NCBI GenBank assembly: GCA_023091665.1
Contig: JALJCQ010000014.1
Coordinates: forward strand, 2,023,136-2,087,135
From: Pythium myriotylum
Lineage: Eukaryota; Oomycota; Peronosporomycetes; Pythiales; Pythiaceae
Direction: 5' to 3'
Length of the DNA stretch: 64,000 bases
A program made the translations under genes and the position numbers. The notes beneath the pieces are model-generated. The model searched no databases. It saw nothing but the letters and a program-made list of their open reading frames with translations, and had not been told where the DNA came from. This document shows positions 54,245-64,000 of this stretch, piece by piece (the first letter of the stretch is position 1; each line of letters starts with the position of its first letter).

Positions 54245-57234
54245 ATGAGCCCAAGCCCAGCCGACTCTGCCTCCACCGACTTCGCCTCCCCAGCCTTCGC
54301 CATGGATTCGACCACCCCAGCTGCATCAACAAGTTCGACGGAACCAACTTCCACACATGGAAGTTCAAGATGCAGATGGTGCTCGAAGAACGCGACGTCT
54401 GGGAAGTTGTCTGTGGAGAGGTCAAACTCGAGCAGTGCCAGACCGACGCGGACCGAGCCCTCTTCAAGAAGAAGTCTCGCAAGGCGCTCGCGATGATCTG
54501 TCTCGCGATGGAAGACTCGCAGCTCCCGCTGGTTCGGTCGGCGAGTGGTGCGCAAGATGCATGGTCAAGACTGGAAGAACACTTCGAGAAGAAGAGCCTT
54601 GCCAACAAGCTCTTTCTTCGTCGTCGTTTCTTCACGACCATGATGGAAGAAGGTGACGATGTGCTCACGCACATCAACAAGCTCAAGACCCTGGCCGAGC
54701 AACTCGACGCAGTCGGCGCTCCGGTCAGCGAAGACGACTTGGTGATCACGCTTCTCGGCAGTCTCAGCGAGTCGTACCAGTTCCTCATCACGGCGTTGGA
54801 GTCGCGTGTCGACGCGCTCACGTGGGAACTCGTGACGTCTCGGCTGCTCCATGAAGACATGAAGCGCAAGGAGCAAGGTGGCGACGGAGCCACGCTTGGC
54901 CAAGCGTTCATGACAAGTGACGCGAAGCCCAAGGGCCGTGCAGTCAAGAAGACTGGCACGTGCAACTACTGCGGCAAGATCGGTCATTGGGCCGCGGAGT
55001 GCCACTCGCGTGTCAAGGACAACGGCAACGGCAACGGCAACTCCGGCGGCAACTCCGGCGGCAACGGAAACGGAAACGGCAACGGAAACGGCAACCCTCG
55101 GCAACGGTTCCAGCGAGCGAACCTTGCGCGAGATGAAGACCCCGGCGAGTACCTGTTCTCGGTCGGGAAGACCCAAGGCAAGTCGAGTCAATCCACGGCG
55201 TGGTTGGTCGACTCGGGTGCGACTCAGCACATGTCGCGAACCAAGCAGTTCATGATGAACTACAAGAAGATTGACCCAGTCGACGTGCATCTGGCCGACG
55301 ATGGCACAGTCCAAGCGGTTGGCGTGGGAGACATTCTCATGTCGATGAAGACTCCAAGCGGTGTCAAGAAGGGTTTGCTCACCAACGTGTGGCATATCCC
55401 CAAGCTCAGCCGCAACCTGTTCTCGGTCGGAAGATTCACGGAGGACGTTGCTCCCGTGACGTTCGACAAGGACGGTTGCTTCGTCGTTCTCAAGGGCGCC
55501 AAGCGGACCATCGGCACTCGTATCGGCAAGGGTCTGTTCAAGCTCAACATGTCTCCAGTGTCGACTGAAGCATCCCACGCCGCCAGTACAAGACGAGGTC
55601 GCGCCATGTCCAAGTCGTACCTCTGGCACCTCCGACTCGGTCACATCGGCTTCAGCGGTCTCGAAGCCATCGTCAAGAAGGACCTCGCCGACGGACTCGA
55701 CATCGGGTCTGTGCAGGAATGGGAGGTCTGTGAAGGCTGTGCACTCGGCAAGCTGACTCGCGTCAAGTTCCAGTCGGGCACGACCAAGCGGTCTGCGAAT
55801 CTGCTTGACGTCGTGTACAGCGATGTGGCCGGCCCCATGAAGACTCCGACGTTCGGCGGCATGAAGTACTTTGCCACCTTCACCGACGACAAGTCTCGAC
55901 TGTGCAAGTTGTACCTCATGCGGTCCAAGGACGAAGTCTACGACAAGTTCGTCGAGTACGTCAACTGGGCCGAGAACCAAACCGGTCGTCGAGTCAAGGT
56001 GCTTCGAACCGACGGCGGCGGCGAGTACCAGTCGGCCAAACTTGCCAAGTTCTGTCGCAAGCGTGGCATCGAGCACGACGTCACGCCGCCATACACGCCT
56101 CAGTTGAACGGTGTGGCGGAGCGCATGAACCGAACCATCGGTGAGTGTGGTCGTTGCAAGCTCCACCATGCCAACTTGTCCGACGAGTACTGGGGCGAAG
56201 CCGTCATGACTGCAGTCGAAGTTCGCAACCGACTTCCGACCCGCGCTCAAGACTTGTACAAGTCGCCGTACGAAGAATGGTACGGGAAGAAGCCCTTGCT
56301 CGCCAACTTCAAGGTGTTCGGCTGCCATGCGTACGTCCACGTGCCGAAGGAGAAGCGGTGGAAGTTCGACGCCCGAGCCATCTTGTGTCGGTTCCTCGGC
56401 TACTCGGACCACGAGAAGGCGTATCGGTTTGAAGAAATCGCAACCGGTCGGATCGTCATCAGTCGAGACGCGCAGTTCATGGAAGACACATTCGACGATG
56501 GCAAGCGCGAAGAACCCTGGAGCAAGTCCGTCGAGTTCCGCGACGATGAAGATGATGAAGATGATGAAGATCAAGATGAAGCAACCGACAACCAAGATGA
56601 TGAAGACATGGGTGAGCAGCCAGCCTCACCAGCACCAAGTCAGCGCAGCTACGAGCGACCGGAGTGGCAACAGGGCCAGCGGTCGCAGCGTCCAGCAGCA
56701 CCAGCATCGGCCCAGCAGCCGAATGTCGACTACGCACCAGGGTCCAAGCGCCACTCTCGCACGCACTCGCTCGAGAACCTGGCTGAACCGCCAGTTGAGA
56801 AGCGCTACGGACGGGTTGGTCGCACAAGTGGTGCGACTCCACCACCCACGCAAGGTCCAAGGACATCGCTCGAAGATCTGTCTGCACTGCTCACGTCGAT
56901 CGAAGAGGAAGGCGTAGAAGATGAAGACGAAGAAGGCGAAGACGTGCAAGAACAAGGGGGAGAAGACCAAGATTACGAAGAGTTTGCTCTCGTCGTGAAT
57001 TCAGGGGGAGAGTTGCCGACATCGTTCAAGTCGGCGATGGAATCCGACGACGCCAGCAACTGGAAGGAAGCCTGCGACTCCGAGCTTGAGTCGCTCAAGA
57101 AGAACGAGACCTGGGACCTAGTCCCTTTGCCAGCCGGACGCAAGGCCATCACCAGCAAGTGGGTGTTCAAGGTCAAGGAAACCGCCGAAGGACTCGTCGA
57201 GCGGTACAAGGCTCGACTCGTTGCCAAGTGTTGA
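54245..57234 (+). pseudogene. Truncated polyprotein, array F unit 7
   Basis: Partner of unit 3; same lesions and no private change noticed. Confidence 0.91.
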
Positions 57235-57573
57235 AGATGATGCGCCTCGAACCCAGCGTCATCATTCCAGTTGAAGCTCGGCTGTAGAAGATTCTCCTGC
57301 AGAAGATTCTCCGTGGAAGATTCGACATGTGGAAGATTCGACATGTGGAAGATTCTCCGTCTGGTTCTGGTTTGAATCCAGTGCCACCCATCGACTTCGT
57401 TGAAGTATCCACGAAGTTAGTTTATGTTTGCATATGTTTACGATAGGTAGGACATACATTTGATTACGGTAGCGTAGGACACACACAGACGGCTTAGAGG
57501 TAGCAGCAGCGAACTAAGTCCCGATCAATTCACTTTGCATTTTGCATCCCACCAACCAAGCGACCTTCCAACA
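57229..57573 (+). repeat. 345-bp LTR, after array F unit 7
   Basis: Short form. Confidence 0.95.
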
Positions 57574-57577
57574 GGTT

Positions 57578-60567
57578 ATGAGCCCAAGCCCAGCCGACTC
57601 TGCCTCCACCGACTTCGCCTCCCCAGCCTTCGCCATGGATTCGACCACCCCAGCTGCATCAACAAGTTCGACGGAACCAACTTCCACACATGGAAGTTCA
57701 AGATGCAGATGGTGCTCGAAGAACGCGACGTCTGGGAAGTTGTCTGTGGAGAGGTCAAACTCGAGCAGTGCCAGACCGACGCGGACCGAGCCCTCTTCAA
57801 GAAGAAGTCTCGCAAGGCGCTCGCGATGATCTGTCTCGCGATGGAAGACTCGCAGCTCCCGCTGGTTCGGTCGGCGAGTGGTGCGCAAGATGCATGGTCA
57901 AGACTGGAAGAACACTTCGAGAAGAAGAGCCTTGCCAACAAGCTCTTTCTTCGTCGTCGTTTCTTCACGACCATGATGGAAGAAGGTGACGATGTGCTCA
58001 CGCACATCAACAAGCTCAAGACCCTGGCCGAGCAACTCGACGCAGTCGGCGCTCCGGTCAGCGAAGACGACTTGGTGATCACGCTTCTCGGCAGTCTCAG
58101 CGAGTCGTACCAGTTCCTCATCACGGCGTTGGAGTCGCGTGTCGACGCGCTCACGTGGGAACTCGTGACGTCTCGGCTGCTCCATGAAGACATGAAGCGC
58201 AAGGAGCAAGGTGGCGACGGAGCCACGCTTGGCCAAGCGTTCATGACAAGTGACGCGAAGCCCAAGGGCCGTGCAGTCAAGAAGACTGGCACGTGCAACT
58301 ACTGCGGCAAGATCGGTCATTGGGCCGCGGAGTGCCACTCGCGTGTCAAGGACAACGGCAACGGCAACGGCAACTCCGGCGGCAACTCCGGCGGCAACGG
58401 AAACGGAAACGGCAACGGAAACGGCAACCCTCGGCAACGGTTCCAGCGAGCGAACCTTGCGCGAGATGAAGACCCCGGCGAGTACCTGTTCTCGGTCGGG
58501 AAGACCCAAGGCAAGTCGAGTCAATCCACGGCGTGGTTGGTCGACTCGGGTGCGACTCAGCACATGTCGCGAACCAAGCAGTTCATGATGAACTACAAGA
58601 AGATTGACCCAGTCGACGTGCATCTGGCCGACGATGGCACAGTCCAAGCGGTTGGCGTGGGAGACATTCTCATGTCGATGAAGACTCCAAGCGGTGTCAA
58701 GAAGGGTTTGCTCACCAACGTGTGGCATATCCCCAAGCTCAGCCGCAACCTGTTCTCGGTCGGAAGATTCACGGAGGACGTTGCTCCCGTGACGTTCGAC
58801 AAGGACGGTTGCTTCGTCGTTCTCAAGGGCGCCAAGCGGACCATCGGCACTCGTATCGGCAAGGGTCTGTTCAAGCTCAACATGTCTCCAGTGTCGACTG
58901 AAGCATCCCACGCCGCCAGTACAAGACGAGGTCGCGCCATGTCCAAGTCGTACCTCTGGCACCTCCGACTCGGTCACATCGGCTTCAGCGGTCTCGAAGC
59001 CATCGTCAAGAAGGACCTCGCCGACGGACTCGACATCGGGTCTGTGCAGGAATGGGAGGTCTGTGAAGGCTGTGCACTCGGCAAGCTGACTCGCGTCAAG
59101 TTCCAGTCGGGCACGACCAAGCGGTCTGCGAATCTGCTTGACGTCGTGTACAGCGATGTGGCCGGCCCCATGAAGACTCCGACGTTCGGCGGCATGAAGT
59201 ACTTTGCCACCTTCACCGACGACAAGTCTCGACTGTGCAAGTTGTACCTCATGCGGTCCAAGGACGAAGTCTACGACAAGTTCGTCGAGTACGTCAACTG
59301 GGCCGAGAACCAAACCGGTCGTCGAGTCAAGGTGCTTCGAACCGACGGCGGCGGCGAGTACCAGTCGGCCAAACTTGCCAAGTTCTGTCGCAAGCGTGGC
59401 ATCGAGCACGACGTCACGCCGCCATACACGCCTCAGTTGAACGGTGTGGCGGAGCGCATGAACCGAACCATCGGTGAGTGTGGTCGTTGCAAGCTCCACC
59501 ATGCCAACTTGTCCGACGAGTACTGGGGCGAAGCCGTCATGACTGCAGTCGAAGTTCGCAACCGACTTCCGACCCGCGCTCAAGACTTGTACAAGTCGCC
59601 GTACGAAGAATGGTACGGGAAGAAGCCCTTGCTCGCCAACTTCAAGGTGTTCGGCTGCCATGCGTACGTCCACGTGCCGAAGGAGAAGCGGTGGAAGTTC
59701 GACGCCCGAGCCATCTTGTGTCGGTTCCTCGGCTACTCGGACCACGAGAAGGCGTATCGGTTTGAAGAAATCGCAACCGGTCGGATCGTCATCAGTCGAG
59801 ACGCGCAGTTCATGGAAGACACATTCGACGATGGCAAGCGCGAAGAACCCTGGAGCAAGTCCGTCGAGTTCCGCGACGATGAAGATGATGAAGATGATGA
59901 AGATCAAGATGAAGCAACCGACAACCAAGATGATGAAGACATGGGTGAGCAGCCAGCCTCACCAGCACCAAGTCAGCGCAGCTACGAGCGACCGGAGTGG
60001 CAACAGGGCCAGCGGTCGCAGCGTCCAGCAGCACCAGCATCGGCCCAGCAGCCGAATGTCGACTACGCACCAGGGTCCAAGCGCCACTCTCGCACGCACT
60101 CGCTCGAGAACCTGGCTGAACCGCCAGTTGAGAAGCGCTACGGACGGGTTGGTCGCACAAGTGGTGCGACTCCACCACCCACGCAAGGTCCAAGGACATC
60201 GCTCGAAGATCTGTCTGCACTGCTCACGTCGATCGAAGAGGAAGGCGTAGAAGATGAAGACGAAGAAGGCGAAGACGTGCAAGAACAAGGGGGAGAAGAC
60301 CAAGATTACGAAGAGTTTGCTCTCGTCGTGAATTCAGGGGGAGAGTTGCCGACATCGTTCAAGTCGGCGATGGAATCCGACGACGCCAGCAACTGGAAGG
60401 AAGCCTGCGACTCCGAGCTTGAGTCGCTCAAGAAGAACGAGACCTGGGACCTAGTCCCTTTGCCAGCCGGACGCAAGGCCATCACCAGCAAGTGGGTGTT
60501 CAAGGTCAAGGAAACCGCCGAAGGACTCGTCGAGCGGTACAAGGCTCGACTCGTTGCCAAGTGTTGA
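57578..60567 (+). pseudogene. Truncated polyprotein, array F unit 8
   Basis: Partner of unit 4 and last unit of the second higher-order block. Confidence 0.91.
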
Positions 60568-60920
60568 AGATGATGCGCCTCGAACCCAGCGTCATCATTC
60601 CAGTTGAAGCTCGGCAGTTGAAGCTCGGCTGTAGAAGATTCTCCTGCAGAAGATTCTCCGTGGAAGATTCGACATGTGGAAGATTCGACATGTGGAAGAT
60701 TCTCCGTCTGGTTCTGGTTTGAATCCAGTGCCACCCATCGACTTCGTTGAAGTATCCACGAAGTTAGTTTATGTTTGCATATGTTTACGATAGGTAGGAC
60801 ATACATTTGATTACGGTAGCGTAGGACACACACAGACGGCTTAGAGGTAGCAGCAGCGAACTAAGTCCCGATCAATTCACTTTGCATTTTGCATCCCACC
60901 AACCAAGCGACCTTCCAACA
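60562..60920 (+). repeat. 359-bp LTR, after array F unit 8
   Basis: Long form with two 14-bp repeats, closing the second 13,346-bp block. Confidence 0.95.
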
Positions 60921-60924
60921 GGTT

Positions 60925-63917
60925 ATGAGCCCAAGCCCAGCCGACTCTGCCTCCACCGACTTCGCCTCCCCAGCCTTCGCCATGGATTCGACCACCCCAG
61001 CTGCATCAACAAGTTCGACGGAACCAACTTCCACACATGGAAGTTCAAGATGCAGATGGTGCTCGAAGAACGCGACGTCTGGGAAGTTGTCTGTGGAGAG
61101 GTCAAACTCGAGCAGTGCCAGACCGACGCGGACCGAGCCCTCTTCAAGAAGAAGTCTCGCAAGGCGCTCGCGATGATCTGTCTCGCGATGGAAGACTCGC
61201 AGCTCCCGCTGGTTCGGTCGGCGAGTGGTGCGCAAGATGCATGGTCAAGACTGGAAGAACACTTCGAGAAGAAGAGCCTTGCCAACAAGCTCTTTCTTCG
61301 TCGTCGTTTCTTCACGACCATGATGGAAGAAGGTGACGATGTGCTCACGCACATCAACAAGCTCAAGACCCTGGCCGAGCAACTCGACGCAGTCGGCGCT
61401 CCGGTCAGCGAAGACGACTTGGTGATCACGCTTCTCGGCAGTCTCAGCGAGTCGTACCAGTTCCTCATCACGGCGTTGGAGTCGCGTGTCGACGCGCTCA
61501 CGTGGGAACTCGTGACGTCTCGGCTGCTCCATGAAGACATGAAGCGCAAGGAGCAAGGTGGCGACGGAGCCACGCTTGGCCAAGCGTTCATGACAAGTGA
61601 CGCGAAGCCCAAGGGCCGTGCAGTCAAGAAGACTGGCACGTGCAACTACTGCGGCAAGATCGGTCATTGGGCCGCGGAGTGCCACTCGCGTGTCAAGGAC
61701 AACGGCAACGGCAACGGCAACTCCGGCGGCAACTCCGGCGGCAACGGAAACGGAAACGGCAACGGAAACGGCAACCCTCGGCAACGGTTCCAGCGAGCGA
61801 ACCTTGCGCGAGATGAAGACCCCGGCGAGTACCTGTTCTCGGTCGGGAAGACCCAAGGCAAGTCGAGTCAATCCACGGCGTGGTTGGTCGACTCGGGTGC
61901 GACTCAGCACATGTCGCGAACCAAGCAGTTCATGATGAACTACAAGAAGATTGACCCAGTCGACGTGCATCTGGCCGACGATGGCACAGTCCAAGCGGTT
62001 GGCGTGGGAGACATTCTCATGTCGATGAAGACTCCAAGCGGTGTCAAGAAGGGTTTGCTCACCAACGTGTGGCATATCCCCAAGCTCAGCCGCAACCTGT
62101 TCTCGGTCGGAAGATTCACGGAGGACGTTGCTCCCGTGACGTTCGACAAGGACGGTTGCTTCGTCGTTCTCAAGGGCGCCAAGCGGACCATCGGCACTCG
62201 TATCGGCAAGGGTCTGTTCAAGCTCAACATGTCTCCAGTGTCGACTGAAGCATCCCACGCCGCCAGTACAAGACGAGGTCGCGCCATGTCCAAGTCGTAC
62301 CTCTGGCACCTCCGACTCGGTCACATCGGCTTCAGCGGTCTCGAAGCCATCGTCAAGAAGGACCTCGCCGACGGACTCGACATCGGGTCTGTGCAGGAAT
62401 GGGAGGTCTGTGAAGGCTGTGCACTCGGCAAGCTGACTCGCGTCAAGTTCCAGTCGGGCACGACCAAGCGGTCTGCGAATCTGCTTGACGTCGTGTACAG
62501 CGATGTGGCCGGCCCCATGAAGACTCCGACGTTCGGCGGCATGAAGTACTTTGCCACCTTCACCGACGACAAGTCTCGACTGTGCAAGTTGTACCTCATG
62601 CGGTCCAAGGACGAAGTCTACGACAAGTTCGTCGAGTACGTCAACTGGGCCGAGAACCAAACCGGTCGTCGAGTCAAGGTGCTTCGAACCGACGGCGGCG
62701 GCGAGTACCAGTCGGCCAAACTTGCCAAGTTCTGTCGCAAGCGTGGCATCGAGCACGACGTCACGCCGCCATACACGCCTCAGTTGAACGGTGTGGCGGA
62801 GCGCATGAACCGAACCATCGGTGAGTGTGGTCGTTGCAAGCTCCACCATGCCAACTTGTCCGACGAGTACTGGGGCGAAGCCGTCATGACTGCAGTCGAA
62901 GTTCGCAACCGACTTCCGACCCGCGCTCAAGACTTGTACAAGTCGCCGTACGAAGAATGGTACGGGAAGAAGCCCTTGCTCGCCAACTTCAAGGTGTTCG
63001 GCTGCCATGCGTACGTCCACGTGCCGAAGGAGAAGCGGTGGAAGTTCGACGCCCGAGCCATCTTGTGTCGGTTCCTCGGCTACTCGGACCACGAGAAGGC
63101 GTATCGGTTTGAAGAAATCGCAACCGGTCGGATCGTCATCAGTCGAGACGCGCAGTTCATGGAAGACACATTCGACGATGGCAAGCGCGAAGAACCCTGG
63201 AGCAAGTCCGTCGAGTTCCGCGACGATGAAGATGATGAAGATGATGAAGATCAAGATGAAGCAACCGACAACCAAGATGATGAAGACATGGGTGAGCAGC
63301 CAGCCTCACCAGCACCAAGTCAGCGCAGCTACGAGCGACCGGAGTGGCAACAGGGCCAGCGGTCGCAGCGTCCAGCAGCACCAGCATCGGCCCAGCAGCC
63401 GAATGTCGACTACGCACCAGGGTCCAAGCGCCACTCTCGCACGCACTCGCTCGAGAACCTGGCTGAACCGCCAGTTGAGAAGCGCTACGGACGGGTTGGT
63501 CGCACAAGTGGTGCGACTCCACCACCCACGCAAGGTCCAAGGACATCGCTCGAAGATCTGTCTGCACTGCTCACGTCGATCGAAGAGGAAGGCGTAGAAG
63601 ATGAAGACGAAGAAGGCGAAGACGTGCAAGAACAAGGGGGAGAAGACCAAGATTACGAAGAGTTTGCTCTCGTCGTGAATTCAGGGGGAGAGTTGCCGAC
63701 ATCGTTCAAGTCGGCGATGGAATCCGACGACCGCAGCAACTGGAAGGAAGCCTGCGACTCCGAGCTTGAGTCGCTCAAGAAGAACGAGACCTGGGACCTA
63801 GTCCCCTTTGCCAGCCGGACGCAAGGCCATCACCAGCAAGTGGGTGTTCAAGGTCAAGGTAAACCGCCGAAGGACTCGTCGAGCGGTAACAAGGCTCGAC
63901 TCGTTGCCAAGTGTTGA
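60925..63917 (+). pseudogene. Truncated polyprotein, array F unit 9, with extra indels near its 3' end
   Basis: It matches unit 1 until about 63730. After that it has a transposed base pair (GACGACCGC) and three single-base insertions, near 63803 (extra C), 63860 (extra T) and 63888 (extra A). The three insertions restore the frame, so the RT start reads differently ([11 protein letters not shown] and so on) but still ends at the LTR stop. No other unit shows such damage. Confidence 0.9.
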
Positions 63918-64000
63918 AGATGATGCGCCTCGAACCCAGCGCTCATCATTCAGTTGAAGCTCGGCTGTAGAAGATTCTCCTGCAGAAGATTCTCCGTGGA
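63912..64000 (+). repeat. LTR after array F unit 9, cut by window end
   Basis: First 89 bases of a short-form LTR, with one base gained and one lost in the first 45 bases compared with its siblings (GCGCTCATC; ATTCAG for ATTCCAG). Confidence 0.92.

Larger units (their letters stand above)
34229..64000 (+). repeat. Array F: nine tandem one-LTR units of 3333 or 3347 bp
   Basis: Each unit is a primer site, gag to early RT (2988 bp), and one LTR, in direct order with no spacer. The LTR is 345 bp in units 1-3 and 5-7 and 359 bp in units 4 and 8; unit 9 is cut by the window end but shows the 345-bp type. This gives a four-unit higher-order period of 13,346 bp (34229-47574 and 47575-60920). Between the two blocks I noticed a single substitution, at 38257. 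Near identity implies very recent amplification, or an assembly repeat. Confidence 0.93.

Noticed and set aside
34229..64000. CRISPR-like alternation of repeats and spacers
   Set aside because: Repeat units are kilobase-sized coding retroelement DNA, and the intervening parts are also identical; there are no short unique spacers and no cas genes.
1..64000. Bacterial genes, operons, ribosome-binding sites, attachment sites or prophage
   Set aside because: Nothing in the window resembles these, and all sequence is accounted for by the retrotransposon family.

Overview
Every base of this window can be assigned to one family of Ty1/Copia LTR retrotransposon (Pseudoviridae-type gag-PR-IN-RT-RNase H). 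I see no host gene, tRNA, rRNA, CRISPR or unrelated transposon. It is eukaryotic nuclear repeat DNA. The most likely host group is an oomycete. The LTR carries a match to the oomycete initiator/flanking core promoter (13 of 16 positions against the consensus as I recall it), and the polyprotein resembles stramenopile Copia elements. The species cannot be named from the sequence.

The ancestral element has these parts: a 359-bp LTR (TGTTG...CAACA); a primer-binding site complementary to the anticodon arm of initiator tRNA-Met (half-tRNA priming); one uninterrupted polyprotein of 1455 codons whose ATG lies inside the primer site and whose stop lies 46 nt inside the 3' LTR; and a polypurine tract GAGGGGGAG.

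Layout: (1) 1-6468 is part of a tandem array with period 4983 bp: the tail of one copy, then element A (1188-6170), the only copy with an intact polyprotein. Its copies are separated by a full LTR fused to an LTR lacking its first 61 bp. (2) 6469-7633 is an inverted gag fragment with its LTR. (3) 7634-19363 is array B, six units of 1953 or 1959 bp, each an 87-bp LTR stub, sense gag-protease-pre-integrase, and an antisense full LTR. (4) 19364-34228 is a mosaic: an inverted integrase/RT/RNase H block; element C (full length, one nonsense codon); element D (5'-deleted); a short palindromic patch; and element E (nonsense codon, truncated RT). (5) 34229-64000 is array F, nine head-to-tail units of 3333 or 3347 bp, each one LTR plus an internal region cut in RT. 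An LTR length variant gives array F a four-unit higher-order period of 13,346 bp.

Almost every breakpoint is an exact LTR terminus (TG or CA) joined to an internal position of the same family. That is the expected structure of integrase-made autointegration products (one-LTR deletion circles and inversion forms). Two junctions about 21 kb apart (30203 and 7634) are the two sides of a single 5-bp target duplication, AGACG, within the LTR. I infer that self-integrated retrotransposon circles, or nested self-insertions, were then amplified in tandem into satellite-like arrays by rolling-circle copying and/or unequal exchange. Element A could in principle supply proteins in trans; all other copies are visibly defective. 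Misassembly of such identical repeats must be excluded, and the last 270 bp carry a cluster of indels.
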